Of a DNA stretch of 64,000 nucleotides, positions 28,547 through 38,048 are shown in pieces. The position numbers were made by a program, and so were the translations under genes. The stretch lies in NCBI GenBank assembly GCA_016708315.1, contig JADJGC010000005.1, forward strand, positions 1-64,000. The letters are read 5' to 3'. Below the pieces are notes generated by a model. It made no database searches. It was not told the origin of the DNA and saw only the letters and a program-made list of their open reading frames with translations. This stretch comes from a bacterium. GTDB taxonomy: Bacteria; Zixibacteria; MSB-5A5; CAIYYT01. The number at the start of each line of letters is the position of its first letter. Within the stretch, counting starts at the first letter, position 1.

Positions 28547-29941
28547 ATGTACACATCAATAGACGAGAAACTTCGATTTGAGCTGATGATCTCCGAATTA
28601 TGCTCGGCGTTTGTAAGCGTAGCGGCGGACAAGGTTGACGACGAGATCAACCGCTGGCTGGCATTCGTTATCACCACGCTGGGCGTGGACCGTTGCACGT
28701 TGTTTCAGATCACCGAAGATGATAGTACCGGTGTTCTCACACATACATGGGCTGCGAGAAAATCACTCGCCCTGGAACCAAGTGCGATAGCTGAACTTCG
28801 CGAAGGCGTGTATGTGTTGCCTTGGAGCGTCGAGCAGTTACTGCGCGGAGATCACATAGTGTTTTCTTCGATGAACGAGCTGCCGCCAAGCGCAACCGAG
28901 GACAGAGAATTCTTTGAGTCGAGCGGTACAAAATCCAACGTAACTCTGCCGATGTCGGTCGGAGGCAGTCTGATTGGCGCCATAGCTTTCAGCACGGTTC
29001 GGTTGGAGATCAAGTGGTCGGAGGAGTTGATCGGGCGACTCCGGATGGTCACACATGTGTTTGCCAGCGCCCTTGCGCGCAAACGGGCAGATCTCGAGTT
29101 GAAGTCTTCATACGACAGGTATCAGACCCTTTTTGAATCCGCCAGTGACGCGATCATTGTCTTGAAAGATAATGTAATTGTCGAGTGCAATGGAAACAGC
29201 GTGGCGATGTTCAAGTGTGCAAACAAATCGGAAATCATCGGTCATAAGCCTTGCGAATTGTCCACTGAGAAACAAGTCGACGGCGAGTCTTCATTTGAAA
29301 AGATGAGTCGACTTGCGGATGTTGCCTTAAGTGGAATCCCGCAGCAATTCTACTGGAAATGTCAGCGAAAAGACGAATCCATTTTTGACGCGGAGATCTC
29401 GCTTAATACTTTCAAAGTATCGGGCCAGTCATTGTTATTGGCGATCGTGCGGGATGTTACGCTGCACATCTCGGCGAAGGAGATTCTGAAAGAGGCGAAT
29501 GACCGGCTGCAGTCCGAAAGAGAGATGTTAGCCGAGAAGAACGCCGCTCTGCGGGCAATCCTATCCCAGATCGAGCAACAACGACTTGAGTACGAGGAGC
29601 AAGTTTGCGCCAGTCTCAAGAACATGTTTGCTCCTTCACTCAAGAAACTCCGCACTGGAGATGGCAAACTCAGCAATAAGGATCTCACAAAACTCGAAGA
29701 TGCCTTTGAGTCACTTGTAGGGCAAGGGGTGAGTACTTTCAAAGAAAATTACGCCAAATTGTCGCCGCGCGAAACCGAAGTTTGCAGGTTGATAGCTGAA
29801 GGCAGAAGCTCTAAGGAGATATCGGAGACGCTGAATGTTGCTCCGCAGACCATTCATAAGCATCGCGAGATCATCCGGCGCAAACTCAAAATCCAGAATC
29901 TGGAAATCAATCTGCCGACCTACCTTCGCAACAAATCATAA
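28547..29941 (+). CDS. GAF-PAS-LuxR transcriptional regulator
   Basis: 464 residues with a strong AAGGAGGA ribosome site. Residues about 20-185 are a GAF-like domain, 195-320 a PAS domain (YQTLFESASDAIIVLKDNVIVECN), 320-360 a coiled coil, and the C-terminus a LuxR helix-turn-helix (LSPRETEVCRLIAEGRSSKE ... QTIHKHREIIRRKL). A one-component sensor whose ligand is unknown. No conserved transmitter is present. Confidence 0.85.
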   Translation: MYTSIDEKLRFELMISELCSAFVSVAADKVDDEINRWLAFVITTLGVDRCTLFQITEDDSTGVLTHTWAARKSLALEPSAIAELREGVYVLPWSVEQLLRGDHIVFSSMNELPPSATEDREFFESSGTKSNVTLPMSVGGSLIGAIAFSTVRLEIKWSEELIGRLRMVTHVFASALARKRADLELKSSYDRYQTLFESASDAIIVLKDNVIVECNGNSVAMFKCANKSEIIGHKPCELSTEKQVDGESSFEKMSRLADVALSGIPQQFYWKCQRKDESIFDAEISLNTFKVSGQSLLLAIVRDVTLHISAKEILKEANDRLQSEREMLAEKNAALRAILSQIEQQRLEYEEQVCASLKNMFAPSLKKLRTGDGKLSNKDLTKLEDAFESLVGQGVSTFKENYAKLSPRETEVCRLIAEGRSSKEISETLNVAPQTIHKHREIIRRKLKIQNLEINLPTYLRNKS

Positions 29942-29955
29942 TACATCATTGCTTT

Positions 29956-30270
29956 CCTCAGGGTATTGCCTACGCAATAACCCCGTATCGTCCAATCCTT
30001 TCACTCAACGTAGAATAAACTGGACGAGCGAGTCGAGCTTACGCGACGACACAAAGACCTTGTGATACTCAACTCGAATTGACACCTCGTGTGTCGTTGT
30101 GCGGAGTCGATTGCTCAGAACTTAGGAGGCTCTTGAACCGGCGAACCGGGGCGACCGAGCATGGACGCCCCAAGCCGTTCGGTGAAAGGAGCCTCTTGAG
30201 CCTTTCAGAATATACCCGCTCCAGTTGAAAGCAACCTCAGGCAATCACTACGCAATAAGCCCGTATATCG
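29956..30270. repeat. Structured segment bounded by direct repeats
   Basis: A 35-bp motif containing CCTCAGG, TACGCAATAA and CCCGTAT occurs at 29956-29990 and again at 30235-30270. Between them lie at least two hairpins: GGGGCG...CGCCCC at about 30149-30172 and GAAAGG...CCTTTC at about 30184-30206. The 513-bp gap from 29942 to 30454 has no gene. The layout could be a MITE-like insertion or an untranslated structured RNA ahead of the next gene. Confidence 0.45.
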
Positions 30271-30454
30271 TAACCACGGATTTAGGTGTACCATCTTGCG
30301 GCTGCGAGAATCCTCTATCTTGTAGTCCAGAATTGTCAAAGTGGTAACTCTGGCCGAGAAGCCACGCATTTACAAGGTTGGCAGATACCTCTCTCGTCGA
30401 CCATGGTTCGTTATGATCTAAAATCGGATGGGGGCATCCAGTGAAGGGATTCAA

Positions 30455-33400
30455 ATGATCTGCTTCAAGAAAACTGTGCTAGCAGTGGCTATAGCCATGT
30501 GCCAGTTGCTTGCACTTTCCTCTGCTGAGGCCGCAACCTACTATGTTCGGGTCGGCGGCAACAATTCGAGCAACGGTCTGACTTGGGCGACCGCGTGGGC
30601 TACACCGACCTATACCAACGGTCGAATCGGGGCCGGCGACACGGTACTCTTCGGTCGTGGAATTTACCTAAACTCACAGATAGTTCCACCTACCGGAAGT
30701 ACTCGCACAAATATGACCTACTACCTCGACTCCGCCTATGTCGCCAATGGGTCAAATGGTTTCTCCGGATTGGCCCAAATCAACGGCGCAGATGTTATTC
30801 CCAAAGCTAGCTGGGCTGTCTATTCCGGCAGTGTCTACCGCGCGTCGTGGACGGGAACCGGTTGCGACATTGAGGACGGCGCAGGCGGTCAAGCATACGT
30901 CGGTGCTCAAGACGGGACTCTGCTCGAACCGCAATTGTCAATATCGGGAGTCAATTCCCCGGGTGAATTCTACCACGATTTGGCAACTAATCGAGTTTAT
31001 ATCCAGTGCTTTGGCAACGTCAATCCGAACACTGTGGAAATTCAAGTGGCGTGCAAGTCGCCGGTGAAATTCAACAACACAGCTCAAGACAACATCTACT
31101 TCGGTGGACTCGATATCCGAATGGGAAAACGCGCCGCCGTGATGTTTCTTGCTGGCTCAGACTCGGCGATTTTTCGCCATTGTAAGCTTTCGCGCACTTC
31201 ATATTGCCAAACCTGCAACCCTGCTGTGATTATGTCAAATCAGCATGGTGAAGTGCACGACTCTACCGGCAATTGGGACGCGACTTACAATCGTTTCAAT
31301 GTCTTCAGCAGTTGTTCGATTGGAGTAGCGATAGCACCAGAAGGCGAGGGCACAATCGCCCACCGCGGTTCCGGCTTTATTGGATACGATATTACCGAAA
31401 CGACATTTGACAGTTGCGTCTTCCACAATTTGCCCGGTGACGGCATTGAGGTAAAGAACTCCTATGCCTCAGGCACAAAACGAATCGTCGAGCGTCTTAC
31501 AGTGCGATTCAGCAAGTTCGATAAGATTGGCGGCGAGGGTGTAAATCTGTACACCAACGCGTATGCATGTTCAGTGTACGGTTCAATATTCGTCGATTGC
31601 GACGATGCCGGAATTCTCATTGGAAACAGTTCACCCGGCAATGACGACCGCGGCAACCACGTCATCTACAACAACACTTTCTACAACTGCAATGCGGGAC
31701 TCCAAGTGCAGTCTCCTTATGCCGCAAATACCGGAGTATTCAAATACAATGTCATCTATGACATAGCGGCAGGGCCTTACGGTTACTCTTATCACTACGA
31801 CTTTCGAGACAACAGCTCCGGTCTGGCGATCTCGATTGATTCGAATCAGATCCACGAACCATCAGGATCGTTTTCGGCACTCTGGGGAGGCAGCAGTCAG
31901 ACCTGGTCATCGTGGCAGTCGGGCGGTCGAGATACTCGCGGTACGTATTCAAACCCCGGGCTCAATACGACGACATTCGAGACTTCTGCTACCGGTTCAA
32001 TGAACCGCACCTATGGAGGGAGGAACTGGACTCGGTACGGAGCGATTCAGTCCACTTCCGGCGGATGTACACTTCCCGGCGTCACAACTCTGACCCTGCC
32101 CGCTAATGGCGCCACCGGTTTGGCATTGCCGGTGATCCTTGACTGGTCCGATGTCGTAACAGCAACATCGTATCAAATCCAGATAGACAATAATTCTGAT
32201 TTTTCGAGCCCGGTCTCTGACCTAACATCACCGATCTCAACATACACTGCCGTTAGCTTAACAACCGGTACTCTGTACTGGCGAGTTCGAGCGCAGAATA
32301 CCTGCGGTTGGGGAAACTGGAGCGGAGGACGGACATTTGCTATCGTGTCGTGCACTGCGCCTGTTGCACCAACGCTTGCCAGTCCTTCGAACGCGGCGAC
32401 CAATTTGTCGCAACCGATAACTCTAGACTGGAATGATGTCGCCCTGGCGACTGGCTATCAAATCCAGGTCGATAACAACTCAGATTTTTCGAGTGTGACT
32501 GCTGCGCCGACAGCGACGGCTTCTACGTATGCGCTCTCCGGGTTGGCTGCCGGAACCACATTCTATTGGCGTGTTCGTGCGCAAAACGCTTGCGGGTCGG
32601 GAAGCTACAGCGGCATCAGGTCGTTTACTACAACCTGCACATTGCCTGCTGCGCCATCGTTTGTATCGCCGGCAAATGGAGTTACGAATTTGACCCAGCC
32701 AATAGCGCTCGATTGGAGCGATGTCGCTGGCGCAACCCGATATCATGTGCAGGTCGATAACAACTCCAACTTCTCAAGTCCAGCGGCTGACAATCAGCCG
32801 ACGACCTCAACCTATTCAGCTAGCAGTTTGACTGTTGGAACGGTGTACTACTGGCGAATGCGCGCTCAGAACGCGTGCGGCTGGAGCGTCTGGTCTGCCG
32901 CCAGATCGTTTTCGACGTCATGCAGTCTTCCCAGTGCGCCGTCTTTCGTGTCACCGGCCAACGGCGTAACTAATGTCGCTCAGCCGGTTGTGCTCGATTG
33001 GAGCAACGTGACTGGCGCAACCCTATACCAGGTTCAGGTTGACAACAATTCAGACTTCTTGAGCACAGCGGCCGACAATCAGCCGAGTGCTTCAACATAT
33101 TCGGTGAGCGGTCTTGCCGGTGGAACTTTGTTCTATTGGCGGATGCGCGCTCAGAATGCTTGTGGTTGGGGTGCCTGGTCTGCGGTGCGAGCATTTACGA
33201 CGAATTCCGCAGATGCCGTGCCACCTGTAATCTCGAATGTGATAGCGACCAATATCACCAGCGTATCAGCAGTGATTTCGTGGACAACCAATGAGGCGGC
33301 CACGACACAAATCAACTATGGCGCGACAGCTTCGTATGGCACATCGACAAGTCTCATTTCGACGCTGACGACTAACCACGAACAGGTGATCACCGGCCTC

Positions 33401-34507
33401 GGCTCGCTGCAGTCTTACCACTTCCGAGTGCGCTCTCGCGATGCCGCCAACAACGAAGCCGTCAGCGGCGACTTCGTGTTCAACACGGTCGTTGATGTGG
33501 GCGAGGGCATTATGCCTACGGTCTCGAGCACATACCCAGGTTACAGCGCAGCCCGTTTAACCGATGGCAACTATAACTCGCGCGGCGGCGAGTCAACCAC
33601 ATGGGCAGCGCTAAGTGCAACTCAGGCACATTGGGTCGAAATCAATCTCGGTGCGAGCCGGACGATCCAGGGAGTCGCTGTGTATTGGGCGTGGAATCCT
33701 TCGCAGCAGAAATGGATGACTTCACAGCAATTCCGCGTTCAGATTTGGAGCGGCTCTGCGTTCAGTGATGTCGCAACGAGTAACAATATTGTTGGCGACA
33801 GCTGCACATTCGTTGAATTCGCAACAGTTGCGACTACACGTGTGCGTTACTTTCAACCGGCGAATATGGGGGCGCCGACATATGCAACCGTAGCGTGGTT
33901 AACAGAGTTCGACATCTTCGGCGCAAGCGGACCGAATTCGGCACCCAGCGTACCGACGATCGTAAACCTGGACGACGGTGCAGCGGGAGTGGCATCGGTT
34001 GCGATAGAAGTTCTTGAAAAGACAGCGGCTGTGGCTGGTCAGGGTTACACTAAGTTACTCGGAGCAACGAGCTCAGTTGATCCTGATGGCGATGCGATCT
34101 CATATCAATTCGAGATTTACGCGAACACTGACTCAAGCTTAGTTTTGAAGACTACTACGATTTCGGCAGATTCAATTACTACGCTTTGGGCTGTCCCAAC
34201 TGATTTGCCCTCTGGAAAGCAATACTCCTGGCGCGCAAGAGCTACCGACGGCGTCAACTGGTCCGACTGGTCGGAGCTGTCGCACTTCAATACGGCAGCC
34301 GCAGGCGTCTGCGGCGACGAAGATGTTTCCGGAGCGGTCGATGTCAGGGATGCAATCTATCTATTGAACTATATCTTCTCCGGAGGAGCACTAACAGTCA
34401 ACGGAGATGTCAACTGTGATCAGGTAGTCAGCGTATCAGACGCGGTCATACTCTTGGAATTCCTCTTCGCAAACGGTGATGAACCGTGCGCGAAATGCGG
34501 CCAATAG
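30455..34507 (+). CDS. Large secreted multidomain protein with dockerin-like end
   Basis: Start at ATG 30455 (GAAGGG 7 nt before) gives a signal peptide MICFKKTVLAVAIAMCQLLA. Residues about 25-520 form a right-handed beta-helix (right-handed repeat, DUF1565-like). Four tandem fibronectin-like repeats of about 95 residues follow (545-917; each with LDWSDV, QVDNNSDFSS, YWRMRAQNACGW). Then one more FN3-like domain (920-1013), an F5/8 type C (discoidin-like) sugar-binding domain (1017-1157), another Ig-like domain, and a C-terminal pair of dockerin-like calcium motifs (CGDEDVSGAVDVRDAIYLL and NCDQVVSVSDAVILLEFL) ending CAKCGQ. Probably a surface or extracellular polysaccharide-binding or -cleaving protein. 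Confidence 0.8.
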   Translation: MICFKKTVLAVAIAMCQLLALSSAEAATYYVRVGGNNSSNGLTWATAWATPTYTNGRIGAGDTVLFGRGIYLNSQIVPPTGSTRTNMTYYLDSAYVANGSNGFSGLAQINGADVIPKASWAVYSGSVYRASWTGTGCDIEDGAGGQAYVGAQDGTLLEPQLSISGVNSPGEFYHDLATNRVYIQCFGNVNPNTVEIQVACKSPVKFNNTAQDNIYFGGLDIRMGKRAAVMFLAGSDSAIFRHCKLSRTSYCQTCNPAVIMSNQHGEVHDSTGNWDATYNRFNVFSSCSIGVAIAPEGEGTIAHRGSGFIGYDITETTFDSCVFHNLPGDGIEVKNSYASGTKRIVERLTVRFSKFDKIGGEGVNLYTNAYACSVYGSIFVDCDDAGILIGNSSPGNDDRGNHVIYNNTFYNCNAGLQVQSPYAANTGVFKYNVIYDIAAGPYGYSYHYDFRDNSSGLAISIDSNQIHEPSGSFSALWGGSSQTWSSWQSGGRDTRGTYSNPGLNTTTFETSATGSMNRTYGGRNWTRYGAIQSTSGGCTLPGVTTLTLPANGATGLALPVILDWSDVVTATSYQIQIDNNSDFSSPVSDLTSPISTYTAVSLTTGTLYWRVRAQNTCGWGNWSGGRTFAIVSCTAPVAPTLASPSNAATNLSQPITLDWNDVALATGYQIQVDNNSDFSSVTAAPTATASTYALSGLAAGTTFYWRVRAQNACGSGSYSGIRSFTTTCTLPAAPSFVSPANGVTNLTQPIALDWSDVAGATRYHVQVDNNSNFSSPAADNQPTTSTYSASSLTVGTVYYWRMRAQNACGWSVWSAARSFSTSCSLPSAPSFVSPANGVTNVAQPVVLDWSNVTGATLYQVQVDNNSDFLSTAADNQPSASTYSVSGLAGGTLFYWRMRAQNACGWGAWSAVRAFTTNSADAVPPVISNVIATNITSVSAVISWTTNEAATTQINYGATASYGTSTSLISTLTTNHEQVITGLGSLQSYHFRVRSRDAANNEAVSGDFVFNTVVDVGEGIMPTVSSTYPGYSAARLTDGNYNSRGGESTTWAALSATQAHWVEINLGASRTIQGVAVYWAWNPSQQKWMTSQQFRVQIWSGSAFSDVATSNNIVGDSCTFVEFATVATTRVRYFQPANMGAPTYATVAWLTEFDIFGASGPNSAPSVPTIVNLDDGAAGVASVAIEVLEKTAAVAGQGYTKLLGATSSVDPDGDAISYQFEIYANTDSSLVLKTTTISADSITTLWAVPTDLPSGKQYSWRARATDGVNWSDWSELSHFNTAAAGVCGDEDVSGAVDVRDAIYLLNYIFSGGALTVNGDVNCDQVVSVSDAVILLEFLFANGDEPCAKCGQ

Positions 34508-34662
34508 GCCCTGCCTACTTCCACCACCGAACGAGGGCGCCGCAATGGCGCTCTCGCTTCGATTCTGCCGTGATGAGTGCCACCCGAATTGCACGCGGTT
34601 CACCAGTATCAACGCGATTATCATTGAGTAGAACTATGAAGCGGCATGTCGTAGAGTAGATT

Positions 34663-34779
34663 CTACTTCTGATCCCGCTTCGGCTGCTTGTCCTTTCGTA
34701 TCTTTTCATCATGGACGTGTTTGTTATCCTTCTGCTTCTGGCCCTTCTCTTTGTCTTTCTTTCCACCCTTGTCTCCCAT
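34663..34779 (-). CDS. 38-residue Lys-rich hydrophilic protein
   Basis: ATG at 34779 with AAAGGAAA upstream reads MGDKGGKKDKEKGQKQKDNK and onward to a TAG at 34663. Nearly half of the residues are Lys, Asp or Glu. Such short MGDKG-type disordered proteins are widespread; the function is unknown. Confidence 0.55.
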   Translation of the reverse strand: MGDKGGKKDKEKGQKQKDNKHVHDEKIRKDKQPKRDQK

Positions 34780-34965
34780 ATTCGTTTCCTTTCTTGATTG
34801 CTTCGAGATCGTGATTCACGTTCTCGGTAGCGCAATCATTGCGCCTGTGAAACTGACTTCGATTTGTCGTGAGCCGGGACGCCAAAGCTAACACCTACAG
34901 AGTATTCGCGTCCCGACCGACGGACAAATCGCTTCAGCGCGATTTTCTTGAGTTGACCCAGCCGA

Positions 34966-36033
34966 CTACGGATTCGGCGTAACTATCGTGCTTCCGTTAA
35001 GTGTGACTGCACCGGTTCGAGCGAAGGCTCTGCCTTCCAACGACGCACCGGTATTCATCGTGATCGATTGGTCGGCCATGATGATACCAGAAAAGGACGA
35101 TGTCGCTCCCAGCGTCGCCGATGATCCAACCTGCCAATAAACGTTGGAGGCTTTCGCACCGCCGCTGAGAATTACTCGGCGATCCGTGGTGGTAACAAGC
35201 GTGGATGCGATCTGGAAAATCCAGATGGCGCTGCTGTTTCCTTTGGCGTCGAGAGTAAGATCTCCGGATGAGATTTCAAGACCGGAAGTCGATTTGTAGA
35301 GACCGGAGGGCAATGTCATGCCTCCGATATTACCGGCGATTGTAACAACACCCGATGACCGTCCAGCCGCGCTGGCAAAAGCCGAGGTCAGGTCAAGTTT
35401 TGCTTGAATGGAACCTGGGTCGCCGACGTGACTGGCTCCTGACATGATACCGGGAGGAAAGCCGGTTACAGCCGTTCCCGGGCTAAGCCCTACTGCGCCC
35501 GCTATAAAGGTTGCACCGGTACTGGCAATGGTCGAGCCGGCGATTACTGCAAAATCAACAGTTGATTCCAGCACTACCGGAAGTTGGTCGATCGTTGCAT
35601 CGAATGTGGTGAAGCTCCAGACGTATTGATTGGCAATAGCATTGCCGGCTTGATCCTTCGCTGTGCCAGTTATGGTTGCCGTATAGACAGTTGACAACGC
35701 TAGGTCATTGGTCGGAACAAATAGAGCGCGATTGTGTGCGGCGTCATATGAGACCGAACCAGCGACGTTGGTGGCACCGGGGCCTTTCACCGTAAACGAT
35801 GTCAGTCCGATTGTTGAAGAACTCATCGATTCGCTGAAGGTCACATTAATGAGTGCCATACCGGTTGCGCCGTTAATGGGATTCGTGGACAACACCGTTG
35901 GGGCCGTTGTATCGGCTGCCGGACCATTTGGCTCGTCGTCACTGCAGCCAGTGATTAGCGTTAAGCCCAACAGAGCCATTGTCATGGTCAAGCTCGTAAA
36001 CTTGCCAACATAATTTGGTTTCTTCATCTTCAT
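34966..36033 (-). CDS. DUF3494 ice-binding-like lipoprotein with Big_5 domain
   Basis: 355 residues. Signal peptide and lipobox (LGLTLITGC), a Big_5 Ig-like domain at 40-145 (TAPTVLSTNPINGATGM), then a DUF3494 domain from about 155 (LESTVDFAVIAGSTIASTGA ... SGLYKSTSGLEISSGDLTLD ... GIIMADQSITMNTGASLEGR). DUF3494 proteins bind ice or act as surface adhesins; cold adaptation cannot be concluded from one gene. Ends at NP with no transmembrane anchor. Confidence 0.85.
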   Translation of the reverse strand: MKMKKPNYVGKFTSLTMTMALLGLTLITGCSDDEPNGPAADTTAPTVLSTNPINGATGMALINVTFSESMSSSTIGLTSFTVKGPGATNVAGSVSYDAAHNRALFVPTNDLALSTVYTATITGTAKDQAGNAIANQYVWSFTTFDATIDQLPVVLESTVDFAVIAGSTIASTGATFIAGAVGLSPGTAVTGFPPGIMSGASHVGDPGSIQAKLDLTSAFASAAGRSSGVVTIAGNIGGMTLPSGLYKSTSGLEISSGDLTLDAKGNSSAIWIFQIASTLVTTTDRRVILSGGAKASNVYWQVGSSATLGATSSFSGIIMADQSITMNTGASLEGRAFARTGAVTLNGSTIVTPNP

Positions 36034-36209
36034 ACTTTCTTGAGTGAGTTTTGCGGCTCACTCTTCGTGTCGTTATGATCGCAATGTCAAGACAGCCTGT
36101 TTACTGTCAAAGAGCTATTGGCGATCCGAAAAGTCTGGACCGGCAGTTGCCGGATGCGGATTTGTGATCTCCATATCAAAATCCGAGATCCTTCTCAGTT
36201 GGTTCCTAC

Positions 36210-36434
36210 CTACGCCGTCTTACGCCGTCCAACAACAATCAAGACAGTACCAATCGCCACCGCTGCGGCGCCAAAGATTGGCGGGAACGGAATTTCTTTC
36301 TTCTCATCGACCCGAAGTTCAATTGGTCCAAGGTCAACGACTTCTTTATTGGAGGTATAGGTAATGCCTCCGTAGATCAGCCCGACTAAGCCGAGCCCAA
36401 TTAGGATGATTCCTATCATCGTCACAGTTTTCAA
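36210..36434 (-). CDS. DUF3185-like small membrane protein
   Basis: 74 residues with two membrane helices (IGIILIGLGLVGLIYGGI and FGAAAVAIGTVLIVVG) bracketing a periplasmic loop with VVDLGPIELRVDEKKEIPFP. This matches the DUF3185 layout. 12 nt after the end of the upstream beta-barrel gene, so co-transcribed. Function unknown. Confidence 0.75.
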   Translation of the reverse strand: MKTVTMIGIILIGLGLVGLIYGGITYTSNKEVVDLGPIELRVDEKKEIPFPPIFGAAAVAIGTVLIVVGRRKTA

Positions 36435-36446
36435 AAGTGATCCTTT

Positions 36447-37007
36447 CTAAAGGCGGAACAGCACGCCGATATTTATTGAATAGAAATCGGATTTGGCGCC
36501 ATCAAGGACGGCATCCGGTAGTTCTTTGAACTTGTACTCGAGAAACACATAGCGGATATCTCCGTACACGTGGACATTTGGCGATGCGGGTAGTTCGAGT
36601 CCCGCGACCAGGTGCCAACCAAACTCGCTCTTAGTTTCGTCGTCGATTCCAGCATCGTTATAGATGTCAGAGTAATCAAAAGTGGTGTTATACCAGCCGC
36701 CGCCGATTCCGCCATAGATGATCGGCAATGGATAGAGCAATCCCGTAACGGTGAACGGCCAGCTCTTGGCAGTCAGCGCTCCTGAACCGTACTTCTCCTG
36801 CCGATAACCGATATCGCCCTCTATTCCGATGACCGGCATCAGCTTCAATCGCAGGGTGGCGCCGACAAGGTAGTTGGCATCTTCGGCGTCGTGTGATTTC
36901 TGAATCCCGAGGTGGGGGCCAATGTAGGCGCCCGGTTGGCTTTTCGCTGTGGGCGGAAAGAGCAGCAGAGACCCCAATAACAGCCCGATTCCAATTTTTC
37001 TAAACAT
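36447..37007 (-). CDS. Predicted outer-membrane beta-barrel protein
   Basis: About 186 residues from ATG 37007: signal peptide MFRKIGIGLLLGSLLLFPPT, cleavage near SQPG, then barrel strands (GAYIGPHLGIQKSH, GIEGDIGYRQEKYG, YGGIGGGWYNTTFDY, HVYGDIRYVFLEYKF) ending with NIGVLFRL, a typical terminal aromatic/hydrophobic pattern. OmpA-like barrel class. The 37008-37484 gap upstream holds hairpins only. Confidence 0.65.
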   Translation of the reverse strand: MFRKIGIGLLLGSLLLFPPTAKSQPGAYIGPHLGIQKSHDAEDANYLVGATLRLKLMPVIGIEGDIGYRQEKYGSGALTAKSWPFTVTGLLYPLPIIYGGIGGGWYNTTFDYSDIYNDAGIDDETKSEFGWHLVAGLELPASPNVHVYGDIRYVFLEYKFKELPDAVLDGAKSDFYSINIGVLFRL

Positions 37008-37357
37008 GCTATTCTCCTGTTTGAGTTGTAAATACAAACTTGTGCGCAGGCGCCGCGTTGTACTGTCTGAGCACTACAGAGGACTACGGTGATTGCTCTG
37101 GTAGATTCATCGTCCATAGGGATGAAAAGGGAGCTACATCGCTCGAGTGATTTCCGCCGAGGTCGTCCTCTGGACCGTCATCGGATTCGAGCGAAAGATC
37201 TCCTCGAAGTAGACGGTCGATGAAGTCAGTGCTGGACCAGTTAACTTTGAGCGCAAACAATGAGGCTTTGGAATGTTCTGTATCATCCGGCTCGATCTAC
37301 TGAGCAATTCCAAGCTCGACACCAAAAATGCCGACTATTGCCGCTTCGAATTCGGTT

Positions 37358-37399
37358 CAGAACTCAAAGATCAAGACAAGAATTCCGAGTTCTGTCTTG
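37358..37399 (+). other. Mutually exclusive stems upstream of GNAT gene
   Basis: CAGAACTC (37358-37365) can pair with GAGTTCTG (37387-37394), and CAAGACA (37372-37378) with TGTCTTG (37393-37399). The two stems share bases and cannot coexist, as in an attenuator. There is no T-run, and the segment ends about 86 nt before the next ATG. The 37008-37357 part shows no gene. Confidence 0.3.
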
Positions 37400-37484
37400 C
37401 TCGGAAAACTCATTGTCTATATTTTGTCGGCGATCATCGAGAGACCAGTGTTTAGATTAAACGACAACAGTAGTTTCGGGGAAA

Positions 37485-37943
37485 ATGATGACTCAGATCA
37501 TTAGGACAGATTCTTCCAACTCGGATTTTCGCAATCTCGTAACGCTCCTCGATCAGGACTTACGGATACGCGACGGAGACGAACACACGTTCTATGCCGC
37601 CTACAATAAGATAGACTCGATAGCTCACGTCGTGGTGGCCTACAGGGATGTAACACCGGTCGGTTGCGGAGCGATAAAGAAGTATTCTGACCTCGTGATC
37701 GAGATCAAGCGAATGTACGTCCTGCCGGAATATCGCGGCAAGGGTATTGCCGGGGCGGTGCTAAGCAATCTTGAAGCTTGGGCGGTTGAATTGGGATTCA
37801 CCGAAAGTATTCTGGAAACCGGCAAAAAGCAGCCCGAAGCAATCCGCCTGTACCAGAAGTCGGGATACACCACAATTCCCAACTACGGCCAATATCAGGG
37901 TGTCGAGAACAGCGTTTGCATGCAGAAGAAGCTCACAAAATGA
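37485..37943 (+). CDS. GNAT-family N-acetyltransferase
   Basis: 152 residues. The acetyl-CoA site is visible in IKRMYVLPEYRGKGIAGAVL (Q/RxxGxG/A loop) and the C-terminal ETGKKQPEAIRLYQKSGYTT. The substrate is unknown. The start may be the first or second ATG of the ATGATG pair at 37485. Confidence 0.85.
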   Translation: MMTQIIRTDSSNSDFRNLVTLLDQDLRIRDGDEHTFYAAYNKIDSIAHVVVAYRDVTPVGCGAIKKYSDLVIEIKRMYVLPEYRGKGIAGAVLSNLEAWAVELGFTESILETGKKQPEAIRLYQKSGYTTIPNYGQYQGVENSVCMQKKLTK

Positions 37944-38048
37944 TCAACTGCGCTCTAACCTTGCCAGAATCTTCATAGTTTTTAATCGGAAGCTCGATCA
38001 CAGCGTTAGGGGGTTGACAGTCAACTGGAATTTGGCATACTCAGTCTC

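Noticed and set aside
30455..34507. Tandem repeats that might be a CRISPR array
   Set aside because: Units are about 285 bp, coding and diverged; they are fibronectin-like protein repeats.
23133..37130. 13-bp match GAAAAGGGAGCTA at about 23133 and 37122
   Set aside because: Short, purine-rich and in unrelated contexts (one is inside a coding end); chance is likely.
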